Shown here piece by piece: positions 1-12,698 of a DNA stretch of 64,000 bases. This DNA is from Nomia melanderi (lineage: Eukaryota > Arthropoda > Insecta > Hymenoptera > Halictidae). The position numbers and the translations under genes were made by a program. The stretch spans positions 1,674,001-1,738,000 of the forward strand of contig NW_027475138.1 of NCBI RefSeq assembly GCF_051020985.1, read 5' to 3'. A model generated the notes under the pieces. The model was not told the DNA's origin. It searched no databases and worked only from the letters and a program-made list of their open reading frames with translations. Position 1 is the first letter of the stretch, and the number at the start of each line of letters is the position of its first letter.

Positions 1-1784
1 CCAATATATATCTGGTGATATCTCGGGTGCTATTAGAGATAGCGCAATGAATCAAAGTGCATTGTCTTTTGGAGGCCCTGGCGCATGAATCTGTGCAGCG
101 GGATCGACCTCGGACCAGCATGGGCCGAGAAAATCTCCGTCTCATGCGGCCGGACTGTCAGGGTCAGGGAAAAATACAATATATATCAGGTGATATCTCG
201 GGTGCTATTAGAGATAGCGAAATAAATCAAAGTGCATTGTCTGCAGGAGGCCCTGGCGCATGAATCTGTGCAGCGGGATCGACCTCGGACCACTAGGGGC
301 CGTGAAAATCACCGTCTCATGGGGCCGGATTGTCAGGGTCAGGGAAAAACCCAATATATATCTGGTGACATCTCGGGTGCTATTAGAGATAGCGCAATAA
401 ACCAAAGTGAATTATCTATAGGAGGCCCTGGCGCATGAATCTGTGCAGTGGGAACGACCTCGGACCACCAGGGGCCGAGAAAACCACCGTCTCATGCGGC
501 CGGACTGTCAGGGTCAGGGAAAAATCCAATATATATCTGGTGATATCTCGGGTGCTATTAGAGATAGCGAAATAAATCAAAGTGTATTGTCTGCAGGAGG
601 CCCTGGCGCATAAATCTGTGCCGCGGGATCGACCACGGACCACCAGGGGCCGAGAAAACCACCGACACATGGGGCCGGACACTCAGGGTCTGGAGAAAAT
701 CCAATATATATCTGGTGATATCTCGAGTGCTATTAGAGATAGCGCAATAAACCAAAGTGAATTATCTATAGGATGCCCTGGCGCATGGATCTGTGCAGCG
801 GGATCGACCTCGGACCACCAGGGACCGAGAAAAACATCGACACATGGGGCCGGACTGTCAGGGTCAAGGAATTATCCAATATATATCTTTTGATATCACG
901 GGTGCTATTAGAGATAGCGCAATATACCAATGTGAATTATCTGCAGGAGGGCCTAGCGTATTAATCTGAGCAGCGGGAACGACCTCGGACCACCAGGGGC
1001 CGAGAAAACCACCGACACATGGGGCCGGACTGTCAGGGTCTGGGAAAAATCCAATATATATCTGGTGATATCTCGAGTGCTATTAGAGATAGCGCAATAA
1101 ACCAAAGTGAATTATCTGCAGGAGGGCCTAGCGTATTAATCTGTGCAGCAGGAACGACCTCGGACCACCAGGCGCCGAGAAAATTACAGATATTCGGAAT
1201 CCGTCACCTAATGTCATTTAAAAATCCAGCATATATCTGGTGACATCTCGGGTGCTCTTACAGATAGCGCACTAAACCAAAGTGAATTATCTGCAGGGGG
1301 CCCTGGCGCATGAATATGTGCAGCGGGAACGACCTCGGAGCACCAGGGGCCGAGAAAACCACCGTCTCATGGGGCCGGACACTCAGGGTCAGGGGAAAAT
1401 CCAATATATATCTGGTGATATCTCGGGTGCTATTAATGATAGCGCAATAAATCATAGTGCATTGTCTGTAGGAGGCCCTAGCGCATGAATCTGTGGAGCT
1501 GGAACGACCTCGGACCACCAGGGGCCGAGAAAACCACCGTCTCATGGGGCCGGACACTCAGGGTCAGGGGAAAATCCAATATGTATATGGTGATATCTCG
1601 GGTGCTATTAGAGATAGCGCAATAAACAAAAGTGCATTGTCTGTAGGAGGCCCTGGCGCATGAATCTGTGCAGCGGGAACGACCTCGGACCACCAGGGGC
1701 CGAGAAAACCACAGTCTCATGGGGCCGGACACTCAGGGTCAGGGGAAAATCCAATATATATCTGGTGATATTTCGGGTGCTATT
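1..1784 (+). repeat. 1.8 kb block, copy 1 (offset 3150)
   Basis: This stretch recurs at 3151-4933, 18 monomers downstream, including rare features such as TTTTGGAGG at 67-75, GAATATGTGC at 1312 and a type-B monomer at 1121. About 1% of bases differ by eye. The left edge may lie outside the window. The right edge is where GATAGCGA meets GATAGCGC. Confidence 0.85.
1121..1295 (+). repeat. Type-B monomer 1
   Basis: Positions 64-110 (1184-1230) carry the alternative block with GATATTCGGAATCCGTCAC instead of CTCATGGGGCCGG, with no length change. Subtype with CCTAATGTCAT. It also has GCAGCAGGAACG. Confidence 0.92.
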
Positions 1785-4270
1785 AGAGATAGCGAAATAA
1801 ATCAAAGTGCATTGTCTGCAGGAGGCCCTGGCGCATGAATCTTTGCAGCGGGATCGGCCTCGGACCACCAGGGGCCGAGAAAATCACCGCCTCATGGGGC
1901 CGGACACTCAGGGTCAGTGAAAAATCCAATATATATCTGGTGATATCTCGGCTGCTATTACAGATAGCGCAATAAATCAAAGTGCATTGTCTGTAGGAGG
2001 CCCTGGCGCATGAATCTGTGCAGCGGGTACGTCCTCGGACCTCCAGGGGCCGAGACAACGACCGTCTCATGGGGCCGGACACTCAGGGTCAGGGTAAAAT
2101 CCAATACATATCTGGTGATATCTCGGGTGCTATTACAGATAGCGCAATAAATCAAAGTGAATTGTCTGTAGGAGGCCCTGGCGCATGAATCTGTGCAGCG
2201 GGAATGACCTGGGACTACCAGGGGCCGAGAAAACGACCGTCTCATGGGGCCGGACACTCAGGGTCAGTGAAAAATCCAATATATATCTGGTGATATCTCG
2301 GCTGCTATTACCGATAGCGCAATAAATCAAAGTGCATTGTCTGTAGGAGGCTCTGGCGCATGAATCTGTGCAGCGGGAACGACCTCGGACGACCAGGGGC
2401 CGAGAAAACCACAGTCTCATGGGGCCGGACACTCAGGGTCAGGGGAAAATCCAATATAGATCTGGTGATATCTCGGGTGCTATTACAGATAGCGCAATAA
2501 ATCAAAGTGCATTACTTGTAGGAGGCCCTGGCGCATGAATCTGTGCAACGGGAACGACCTCGGACCACCAGGGGCCGAGAAAACCACAGTCTCATGGGGC
2601 CGGACACTCATTGTCAGTGAAAAATCCAATATATATCTGGTGATATCTCGGGTGCTATTAAAGATAGCGCAATAAATCATAGTGCATTGTCTGTAGGAGG
2701 CCCTAGCGCATGAATCTGTGCAGCGGGAACGACCTCGGACCACCAGGGGCCGAGAAAACCACCGTCTCATGGGGCCGGACACTCAGGGTCAGGGGAAAGT
2801 CCAATATGTATATGGTGATATCTCGGGTGCTATTACAGAGAGCGCAATAAATCAAAGTGCATCGTCTGTAGGAGGCTCTGGCGCATGAATCTGTGCAGCG
2901 GGAACGACCTCGGACGACCAGGGGCCGAGAAAACCACAGTCTCATGAGGCCGGACTGTCAGGGTCAGGCAAAAATGCAATATACATCTGGTGATATCTCG
3001 GGTGCTATTAGAGATAGCGCAATAAATCAAAGTGCATTATCTATAGGATGCCCTGGCGCATAAATCTGTGCAGCGGGATCCACCTAGGACCACGAGGGAT
3101 CGAGAAAAACATCGACACATGGGGCCGGACTGTCAGGGTCAAGGAAAAATCCAATATTTATATGGTGATATCTCGGATGCTATTAGAGATAGCGCAATGA
3201 ATCAAAGTGCATTGTCTTTTGGAGGCCCTGGCGCATGAATCTGTGCAGCGGGATCGACCTCGGACCAGCATGGGCCGAGAAAATCTCCGTCTCATGCGGC
3301 CGGACTGTCAGGGTCAGGGAAAAATACAATATATATCAGGTGATATCTCGGGTGCTATTAGAGATAGCGAAATAAATCAAAGTGCATTGTCTGCAGGAGG
3401 CCCTGGTGCATGAATCTGTGCAGCGGGATCGACCTCGGACCACTAGGGGCCGAGAAAATCACCGTCTCATGGGGCCGGATTGTCAGGGTCAGGGAAAAAC
3501 CCAATATATATCTGGTGACATCTCGGGTGCTATTAGAGATAGCGCAATAAACCAAAGTGAATTATCTATAGGAGGCCCTGGCTCATGAATCTGTGCAGTG
3601 GGAACGACCTCGGACCACCAGGGGCCGAGAAAACCACCGTCTCATGCGGCCGGACTGTCAGGGTCAGGGAAAAATCCAATATATATCTGGTGATATCTCG
3701 GGTGCTATTAGAGATAGCGAAATAAATCAAAGTGTATTGTCTGCAGGAGGCCCTGGCGCATAAATCTGTGCCGCGGGATCGACCACGGACCACAAGGGGC
3801 CGATAAAACCACCGACACATGGGGCCGGACACTCAGGGTCTGGAGAAAATCCAATATATATCTGGTGATATCTCGAGTGCTATTAGAGATAGCGCAATAA
3901 ACCAAAGTGAATTATCTATAGGATGCCCTGGCGCATGGATCTGTGCAGCGGGATCGACCTCGGACCACCAGGGACCGAGAAAAACATCGACACATGGGGC
4001 CGGAGTGTCAGGGTCAAGGAATTATCCAATATATATCTTTTGATATCACGGGTGCTATTAGAGATAGCGCAATATACCAATGTGAATTATCTGCAGGAGG
4101 GCCTAGCGTATTAATCTGAGCAGCGGGAACGACCTCGGACCACCAGGGGCCGAGAAAACCACCGACACATGGGGCCGGACTGTCAGGGTCTGGGAAAAAT
4201 CCAATATATATCTGGTGATATCTCGAGTGCTATTAGAGATAGCGCAATAAACCAAAGTGAATTATCTGCA

Positions 4271-4445
4271 GGAGGGCCTAGCGTATTAATCTGTGCAGCA
4301 GGAACGACCTCGGACCACCAGGCGCCGAGAAAATTACAGATATTCGGAATCCGTCACCTAATGTCATGTAAAAATCCAGCATATATCTGGTGACATCTCG
4401 GGTGCTCTTACAGATAGCGCACTAAACCAAAGTGAATTATCTGCA
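4271..4445 (+). repeat. Type-B monomer 2
   Basis: Copy of monomer 1 within the 3150-bp-offset duplication; block at 4334-4380. Confidence 0.92.
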
Positions 4446-4619
4446 GGGGGCCCTGGCGCATGAATATGTGCAGCGGGAACGACCTCGGAGCACCAGGGGC
4501 CGAGAAAACCACCGTCTCATGGGGCCGGACACTCAGGGTCAGGGAAAATCCAATATATATCTGGTGATATCTCGGGTGCTATTAAAGATTGCGCAATAAA
4601 TCATAGTGCATTGTCTGTA
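4446..4619 (+). repeat. 174-bp monomer, G-run loss
   Basis: One G is missing from the GTCAGGGGAAAATCC run. The parallel copy at 1296 keeps it, so the loss followed the duplication. Confidence 0.9.
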
Positions 4620-5149
4620 GGAGGCCCTAGCGCATGAATCTGTGGAGCTGGAACGACCTCGGACCACCAGGGGCCGAGAAAACCACCGTCTCATGGGGCC
4701 GGACACTCAGGGTCAGGGGAAAATCCAATATGTATATGGTGATATCTCGGGTGCTATTAGAGATAGCGCAATAAACCAAAGTGCATTGTCTGTAGGAGGC
4801 CCTGGCGCATGAATCTGTGCAGCGGGAACGACCTCGGACCACCAGGGGCCGAGAAAACCACAGTCTCATGGGGCCGGACACTCAGGGTCAGGGGAAAATC
4901 CAATATATATCTGGTGATATTTCGGGTGCTATTAGAGATAGCGCAATAAATCAAAGTGCATTGTCTGTAGGAGGCCCTGGCGCATGAATCTGTGCAGCGG
5001 GAACGACCTCGGAACACCAGGGACCGAGAAAACCACGGTCTCATGGGGCTGGACACTCAGGGTCAGTGAAAAATCCAACATATATCTGGTGATATCTCGG
5101 GTGCTATTAGAGATAGCGAAATAAATCAAAGTGCATTGTCTGCAGGAGG

Positions 5150-5403
5150 CCCTGGCGCATGAATCTTTGCATCGGGATCGGCCTCGGACCACCAGGGGCC
5201 GAGAAAATCACCGTCTCATGGGGCCGGATTGTCAGGGTCAGGGAAAAATCCAATATATATCTGGTGATATCTCGGGTGCTATTAGAGATAGCGCTATAAA
5301 CCAAAGTGAATTATCTATAGGATGCCCTGGCGCATGAATCTGTGCAGCGGGATCGACCTCGGACCACCGGGGGCCGAGAAAATCACCGTCTCATTGGGCC
5401 GGA
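5150..5403 (+). repeat. Block shared with 12328-12581
   Basis: Contains the rare GAATCTTTGCATCGGGATCG variant and recurs at 12328-12581 with the same neighbours, an offset of 7178 bp. The short matched length suggests a gene-conversion-like transfer or the remnant of an older duplication. Confidence 0.75.
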
Positions 5404-5854
5404 CTGTCAGGGTCAGGGAAAAATCCAATATATATCTGGTGATATCTCGTGTGCTATTAGAGATAGCGAAATAAATCAAAGTGCATTGTCTGCAGGAGGC
5501 CCTGGCGCATAAATCTGTGCCGCGAGAACCACCTCGGACCACCAGGGGCCGAGAAAACCACCGTCTCATGGGGCCGGACACTCAGGGTCAGGGGAAAATC
5601 CAATATATATCTGGTGATATCTCGGGTGCTATTAAAGATAGCGCAATAAATCATAGTGCATTGTCTGTAGGAGGCCCTGGCGCACGAATCTGTGCAGCGG
5701 GAACGACCTCGGACCACCAGGGGCCGAGAAAACCACCGTCTCATGGGGCCGGACACTCAGGGTCAGGGGAAAGTCCAATATATATCTGGTGATATCTCGG
5801 GTGCTATTAAAGATAGCGCAATAAATCATAGTGCATTGTCTGTAGGAGGCCCTA
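5324..5854 (+). repeat. Block shared with 13377-13907
   Basis: About three monomers with the rare variants CACCGGGGGCC, GTGCCGCGAGAACC and GGCGCACGAATC, repeated 8053 bp downstream with no difference that I noticed. It overlaps the block shared with 12328-12581. Confidence 0.8.
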
Positions 5855-6010
5855 GCGCACGAATCTGTGCAGCGGGATCGACCTCGGACCACCAGGGGCC
5901 GAGAAAACCACCGTCTCATGGGGCCGGACACTCAGGGTCAGGGGAAAATCCAATATGTATATGGTGATATCTCGGGTGCTATTAGAGATAGCGCAATAAA
6001 TCAAAGTGCA

Positions 6011-6498
6011 TTGTCTGCAGGAGGCCCTGGCGCATAAATCTGTGCCGCGGGATCGACCACGGACCACCAGGGGCCGAGAAAACCACCGACACATGGGGCC
6101 GGACACTCAGGGTCTGGAGAAAATCCAATATATATCTGGTGATATCTCGAGTGCTATTAGAGATAGCGCAATAAACCAAAGTGAATTATCTATAGGATGC
6201 CCTGGCGCATGGATCTGTGCAGCGGGATCGACCTCGGACCACCAGGGACCGAGAAAAACATCGACACATGGGGCCGGACTGTCAGGGTCAAGGAATTATC
6301 CAATATATATCTTTTGATATCACGGGTGCTATTAGAGATAGCGCAATATACCAAAGTGAATTATCTGCAGGAGGGCCTAGCGTATTAATCTGAGCAGCGG
6401 GAACGACCTCGGACCACCAGGGGCCGAGAAAACCACCGACACATGGGGCCGGACTGTCAGGGTCTGGGAAAAATCCAATATATATCTGGTGATATCTC
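6011..6498 (+). repeat. Third, partial copy of the 1.8 kb block
   Basis: Matches about 587-1074 and 3737-4224, including the distinctive GCGCATGGATC monomer and the CTTTTGATATCACGGG junction. It stops where CTCGAGTGC becomes CTCGGGTGC, then continues as a sequence like 1435-1526. Confidence 0.8.
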
Positions 6499-6544
6499 GG
6501 GTGCTATTAAAGATAGCGCAATAAATCATAGTTCATTGTCTGTA

Positions 6545-9500
6545 GGAGGCCCTAGCGCATGAATCTGTGGAGCTGGAACGACCTCGGACCACCAGGGGCC
6601 GAGAAAACCACAGTCTCATGGGGCCGGACACACAGGGTCAGGGTAAAATGCAGTATATATCTGGTGATATCTCGGGAGCTATTACAGATAGCGCAATAAA
6701 TCAAAGTGCATTGTCTGTAGGAGGCCCTGGCGCATGAATCTGTGCAGCGGGAACGACCTCGGACCACCAGGAGCCGAGGACACGACCGCCACATGGGGCC
6801 GGACACTCAGGGTCAGTGAAAAATCCAATATATATCTGGTGATATCTCGGGTGCTATTACAGATAGCGCAATAAATCAAAGTGAATTGTCTGTAGGAGGC
6901 CCTGGCGCATGAATCTGTGCAGCGGGAATGACCTCGGACCACCAGGGGCCGAGAAAACGACCGTCTCATGGGGCCGGACGCTCAGGGTCAGGGAAAAATC
7001 CAATATATAGGTGGTGATATCTCGGGTGCTATTACAGATAGCGCAATAAATCAAAGTGCATTGTCTGTAGGAGACACTGGCGCATGAACCTGTGCAGCGG
7101 GAACGACCTCGGACCACCAGGGGCCGAGAAAACCACAGTCTCATGGGGCCGGACACTCAGGTTCAGGGGAAAATCCAATATATATCTGGTGATATCTCGG
7201 GTGCTATTAGAGATAGCGCAATAAACGAAAGTGCATTGTCTGTAGGAGGCCCTGCCGCATGAATCTGTGCAGCGGGAACGACCTCGGAACACCAGGGACC
7301 GAGAAAACCACCGTCTCATGGGGCCGGATACTCAGGGTCAGTGAAAAATCCAATATATATGTGGTGATATCTCGGGTGCTATTACAGATAGCGCAATAAA
7401 TCAAAATGAATTATCTGCAGGAGGCCCTGGCGCATGAATCTGTGCAGCGGGAACGACCTCGGACCACCAGGGGCCGAGAAAACAACCGTCTCATGGGGCC
7501 GGACACTCAGGGTCATGGAAAAATCCAATATATATCTGGTGATATCTCGGGTGCTATTACAGATAGCGCAATAAATCAAAGTGCATTGTCTGCAGGAGGC
7601 CCTGGCCCATGAATCTGTGCAGCGGAAACGACCTCGGAACAACAGGGGCCGAGAAAACCACAGTCTCATGGGGCCGGACACTCAGGGTCAGGGGAAAATC
7701 CAATATATATCTGTTGATATCTCGGGTGCTATTACAGATAGCGCAATAAATCAAAGTGAATTATCTGCAGGAGGCCCTGGCGCATGAATCTGTGCAGCGG
7801 GAACGACCTCGGACAACCAGGGGCCGAGAAAACTACCGTCTCATGGGGCCGGTCACTCAGGGTCAGTGAAAAATCCAATATATATCTGGTGATATCTCGG
7901 GTGCTATTAGAGATAGCGCAATAAACCAAAGTGAATTATCTGCAGGAGGCCCTGGCGCATGAATCTGTGCAACGGGAACGACCTCGGACCACCAGGGGCC
8001 GAGAAAACCACAATCTCATGGGGCCGGACACTCAGGGTCAGGGGAAAATCCAATATAGATCTGGTGATATCTCGGGTGCTATTACAGATAGCGCAATAAA
8101 TCAATGTGCATTGTCTGTAGGAGACCCTGGCGCATGAACCTGTGCAGCGGGAACGACCTCGGACCACCGGGGGCTGAGAAAACCACAGTCTCATGGGGCC
8201 GGACACTCAGGGTCAGGGGAAAATCCAATATATATCTGGTGATATCTCGGTTGCTAACAGAGATAGCGCAATAAACCAAAGTGAATTATCTGCAGGAGGC
8301 CCTGGCGCATGAATCTGTGCAGCGGGACCGACCTCGGACCACCAGGGGCCGAGAAAACGACCGTCTCATGGGGCCGGACACTCAGGGTCAGTGAAAAATC
8401 CAATATATATCTGCTGATATCTCGGGTGCTATTACAGATAGCGCAATAAATCAAAGTGCATTGTCTGTAGGAGGCCCTGGCGCATGAATCTGTGCAGCGG
8501 GAACGACCTCGGACCACCAGGGGCCGAGAAAACGACCGTCTCATGGGGCTGGACACTCAGGGTCAGTGAAAAATCCAATATATATATCTGGTGATATCTC
8601 GGCTGCTATTAAAGATAGCGCAATAAATCAAAGTGCATTGTCTGTAGGAGGCCCTGGCGCATGAATCTGTGCAGCGGGAACGACCTCGGAACACCAGGGA
8701 CCGAGAAAACCACAGTCTCATGGGGCCGGACACTCAGGGTCAGTGGAAAATCCAATATATATCTGGTGATATCTCGGGTGCTATTAGAGATAGCGCAATA
8801 AACCAAAGTGAATTATCTGCAGGAGGCACTGGCGCATGAATCTGTGCAACGGGCACGACCTCGGACCACCAGGGGCCGAGAAAACCACAGTCTCATGGGG
8901 CCGGACACTCAGGGTCAGGGGAAAATCCAATATATATCTGGTGATATCTCGGGTGCTATTAGAGATAGCGCAATAAATCAAAGTGCATTGTCTGTAGGAG
9001 GCCCTGGCGCATGAACCTGTGCAGCGGGAACGACCTGGGACCACCAGGGGCCGAGAAAACGACCGTCTCATGGGGCCGGACGCTCAGGGTCAGGGAAAAA
9101 TCCAATATATAGGTGGTGATATCTCGGGTGCTATTACAGATAGCGCAATAAATCAAAGTGCATTGTCTGTAGGAGACACTGGCGCATGAACCTGTGCAGC
9201 GGGAAAGACCTCGGACCACCAGGGGCCGAGAAAACCACAGTCTCATGGGGCCGGACACTCAGGGTCAGGGAAAAATCCAATATATATCTGGTGATATCTC
9301 GGGTGCTATTAGAGATAGCGCAATAAACCAAAGTGAATTATCTGCAGCAGGCCCTGGTGCATGAATCTGTGCAGCGGGAACGACCTCGGACCACCAGGGG
9401 CCGATAAAACCACCGTCTCATGGGTCCGGACACTCAGGGTCAGGGAAAAATCCAATATATATCTGGTGATATCTCGGGTGCTATTAGAGATAGCGCAACA

Positions 9501-9696
9501 AACCAAAGTGCATTGTCTGTAGGAGGCCCTGGCGGATGAATCTGGGCAGCGGGAACGACCTCGGACCACCAGGGGCCGAGAAAACCACAGTCACAGGGGA
9601 CCGGACACTCAGGGTCAGGGGAAAATTCAATATATATCTGGTGATATCTCGGGTGCTATTAGAGAAAGCGCAATAAACCAAAGTGAATTATCTGCA
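6545..9696. repeat. Zone 2: ordinary monomers
   Basis: Eighteen monomers close to the consensus, without clear multi-monomer duplications apart from a two-monomer match between about 6960-7160 and 9062-9260 sharing the rare ATATATAGGTGG variant. No gene was seen. Confidence 0.8.
8470..8646 (+). repeat. 177-bp monomer, TA gain
   Basis: One extra TA in the CCAATATATATC element at about 8578-8588; looks like replication slippage. Confidence 0.9.
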
Positions 9697-9719
9697 GGAG
9701 GCTCTGGCACATGAATCTG

Positions 9720-10397
9720 TGCAGCGGGAACGACCTCGGTCCACCAGGGGCCGAGAAAACCACCGTCTCATGGGGACGGACACTCAGGGACAGGGGAAAA
9801 TCCAATATATACCTGGTGATATCTCGGGTGCTATTAGAGATAGCGCAATAAACCAAAGTGAATTATCTGCAGGAGGCCCTGGCGCATGTATCTGTGCAGC
9901 GGGAACGATCTCGGACCACCAGGGGCCAAGAAAACCACCGTCTCATAGGGCCGGACACTCAGGGTCTGGGAAAAATCAAATATATATCTGGTGATATCTC
10001 GGGTGCTATTACAGATAGCGCAATAAATCAAAGTGCATTGTCTGTAGGAGGCCCTGGCGCATGAATCTGTGCAGCGGGATCGACCTCGGACCACGAGGGA
10101 CCGAGAAAACCACCGTCTCATGGGGCCGGACACTCAGGGTCAGGGGAAAATCCAATATATATCTCGTGATATCTCGGGTGCTATTAGAGATAGCGCAATA
10201 AATCAAAGTGCATTGTCTGTAGGAGGCCCTGGCGCATGAATCTGGCCAGCGGGAATGACCTTGGAACACCAGGGGCCGAGAAAACCACAGTCTCATGGGG
10301 CCGGACACACAGGGTCAGGGAAAAATGCAATATATATCTGGTGATATCTCGGGTGCTATTACAGATAGCGCAACAAATCAAAGTGCGTTGTCTGTAG
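9720..10397 (+). repeat. Block shared with 13921-14598
   Basis: Four monomers with CTCGGTCCACC, TATACCTGG and GGAACGATCTCGG variants, repeated 4201 bp downstream with only a handful of differences. Confidence 0.8.
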
Positions 10398-10571
10398 GAG
10401 GCCCTGGCGCATGAATCTGTGCAGCGGGAACGACCTCGGACCACCAGGGGCCGAGAAAACCACCGTCTCATGGGGCCGGACACTCAGGGTCAGGGAAAAA
10501 TCCAATATATATCTGGTGATATCTCGGGTGCTATTAGAGATAGCGCCATAAACCAAAGTGAATTATCTGCA

Positions 10572-10747
10572 GGAGGCCCTGGCGCATGCATCTGTGCAGC
10601 GGGAACGACCTCGGACCACCAGGGGCCGAGAAAATCACCGTCTCATGGGGCCGGACTGTCAGGGTCAGGGAGAAATCCAATATATATCTGGTGATATCTC
10701 GGGTGCTATTAGAGATAGCGAAATAAATCTAAAGTGCATTGTCTGCC
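10572..10747 (+). repeat. 176-bp monomer, T insertion
   Basis: AATAAATCTAAAG replaces AATAAATCAAAG near 10730. The T falls outside any run. Confidence 0.9.
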
Positions 10748-11097
10748 GGAGGCCCTAGCACATGAATCTGTGCAGCGGGAACGACCTCGGACCACCAGGG
10801 GCCGAGAAAACTACCGTCTCATGGGGCCGGACACTCAGGGTCAGGGAAAAATCCATTATAAATCAAGTGATATCTCGGGTGCTATTTGAGATAGCGCGAT
10901 AAATCAAAGTGCATTGTCTGCAGGAGGCCCTAGCGCATGAATCTGTGCAGCGGGAACGACCTCGGACCACCAGGGGCCGAGAAAATCACCGTCTCATGGA
11001 GCCGGACTGTCAGGGTTAGGGAAAAATCCGATATATATCTGGTGATGTCTCGGGTGCTATTAGAGATAGCGCAATAAACCAAAGTGAATTATCTGCA

Positions 11098-11376
11098 GGA
11101 GGCCCTGGCGCATGCATCTGTGCAGCGGGAACTACCTCGGATCACCAGGGGCCAAGAACACCACCGTCTCATGGGGCCGGACACTCAGGGACAGGGGAAA
11201 ATCCAATATATACCTGGTGATATCTCGGGTGCTATTAGAGATAGCGCAATAAATCAAAAAGCATTGTCTGTAGGAGGCCCTGGCGCATGAATCTGGCAAG
11301 CGGGAAAGCCCTCGGACCACCACGGGCCGAGAAAACCACCGTCTCATGGGGCCGGACACTCAGGGTCACTGAAAAA
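11098..11376 (+). repeat. Block shared with 14598-14876
   Basis: Carries GGAACTACCTCGGATCACC, GCCAAGAACACC and CTGGCAAGCGGGAAAGCCC, all repeated 3500 bp (20 monomers) downstream. Confidence 0.8.
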
Positions 11377-12012
11377 TCCAATATATATCTAGTGATATCT
11401 CGGGTGCTGTTTCAGATAGCGCAATAAATCAAAGTGCCTGGTCTGTAGGAGACCCTGTCGCATGAATCTGGCCAGCGTGAACGACCTCGGACCACCAGGG
11501 GCCGAGAAAACCACAGTCTCATGGGGCCGGACACTCAGGGTGAGGGAAAAATCCAATATATATCTGGTGATATCTCGGGTGCTTTTAGAGATAGCGCAAT
11601 AAACCAAATTGAATTGTCTGCAGGAAACCCTGGCGCATGAATCTGTTCAGCGGGATCGTACTCGGACCACGAGGGAACGAGAAAACCATCGACACATGGG
11701 GCCGGACACTCAGGGTCGGGGAAAAATCCAATATATATCTGGTGATATCTCGGGTGCTCTTACAGATACCGCACTAAACCAAACTGAATTATCTGCTGGG
11801 GGCCCTGGCGTATGAATCTGTGCAGCAGGAACGACCTCGGAACACTAGGGGCCGAGAAAACCACCGTCTCATGGGGCCGGACTGTCAGGGTCGGAGAAAA
11901 ATCCATTATATATCTGGTGATATCTCGGGTGCTATTAGAGATAGCGCAATAAACCAAAGTGAATTATCTGCAGGAGGCCCTGGCGCATGAATCTGTGCAG
12001 CGGGAACGACCT
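11220..12012 (+). repeat. Block shared with 23122-23914
   Basis: Includes the distinctive GTGCTGTTTCAGATAG junction and the first two monomers of the 525-bp trimer. The copy lies 11902 bp away, the longest-range duplication noted in this zone. Confidence 0.8.
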
Positions 12013-12147
12013 CGGAACACCACGGTCCGAGAAAGCCACCGTCACATGGGGCCGGACACTCAGGGTCAGGGAAAAATCCAATATATATCTGGTGATATCT
12101 CGGGTGCTTTTAGAGATAGCGCAATAAACCAAATGGAATTGTCTGCA
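11623..12147 (+). repeat. 525-bp trimer HOR, 11.6 kb copy
   Basis: Three monomers: one starting GGAAACCCTGG with TTCAGCGGGATCGTACTCGG, one starting GGGGGCCCTGGCG with GCAGCAGGAACG, and one near-standard. The first recurs exactly 525 bp later at 12148, but the second copy is cut short near 12327. Confidence 0.8.
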
Positions 12148-12327
12148 GGAAACCCTGGCGCATGAATCTGTTCAGCGGGATCGTACTCGGACCACGAGGG
12201 AACGAGAAAACCATCGACACATGGGGCCGGACACTCAGGGTCGGGGAAAAATCCAATATATATCTGGTGATATCTCGGGTGCTCTTACAGATACCGCACT
12301 AAACCAAACTTAATTATCTGCTGGGGG

Positions 12328-12581
12328 CCCTGGCGCATGAATCTTTGCATCGGGATCGGCCTCGGACCACCAGGGGCCGAGAAAATCACCGTCTCATGGG
12401 GCCGGATTGTCAGGGTCAGGGAAAAATCCAATATATATCTGGTGATATCTCGGGTGCTATTAGAGATAGCGCTATAAACCAAAGTGAATTATCTATAGGA
12501 TGCCCTGGCGCATGAATCTGTGCAGCGGGATCGACCTCGGACCACCGGGGGCCGAGAAAATCACCGTCTCATTGGGCCGGA
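12328..12581 (+). repeat. Copy of 5150-5403
   Basis: Embedded between a trimer-type monomer on the left (GCTGGGGGCCC ending) and a GGACACTCTGGG monomer on the right, so both edges are visible recombination joints. Confidence 0.75.
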
Positions 12582-12698
12582 CACTCTGGGTCAGGGACAA
12601 ATCCAATATATATGTGGTGATATCTCGGGTGCTATTACAGATAGCGCAATAAATCAAAGTGCATTGTCTGTAGGAGGCCCTGGCGCATGAATCTGTGC

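Larger units (their letters stand above)
3151..4933 (+). repeat. 1.8 kb block, copy 2
   Basis: Downstream copy of 1-1784. It carries a private 1-bp deletion in the monomer at 4446, so the offset drops from 3150 to 3149 near its end. The first 30 bases already differ at three sites, so the true left edge is probably near 3181. Confidence 0.85.
1..6544. repeat. Zone 1: diverged left segment
   Basis: Monomers here are rich in minor alleles: GGACTGTCAGG for GGACACTCAGG, GGGATCGACC for GGGAACGACC, and CACCGACACATGG for CACAGTCTCATGG. It holds two copies of a 1.8 kb block, a third partial copy, and two type-B monomers. No gene or unique sequence was seen. Confidence 0.85.

Noticed and set aside
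61..100. GGAGG nine bases before ATG in most monomers, resembling a bacterial ribosome binding site and start
   Set aside because: It is a fixed part of the satellite; the following frame is short and meaningless, and nothing else suggests a prokaryote.
1..175. A shorter ancestral period (about 58 bp, one third of the monomer)
   Set aside because: Thirds of the monomer do not align; only weak resemblance exists between ACCAGGGGCCGAG and TCATGGGGCCGGA.
140..285. RNA polymerase III A/B-box pair (TAGCGCAATAA and GGATCGACCTC about 60 bp apart), suggesting a tRNA-derived repeat
   Set aside because: The A-box-like site fails at several key bases, the B-box-like site matches about 8 of 11, and only in monomers with GGGATCG. 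There is no tRNA fold or A-rich tail.
1184..1200. CENP-B box in the TTCGGAATCCG of type-B monomers
   Set aside because: It begins TTCG but lacks the required A and the CGGG of the box core; the standard monomer has no match either.
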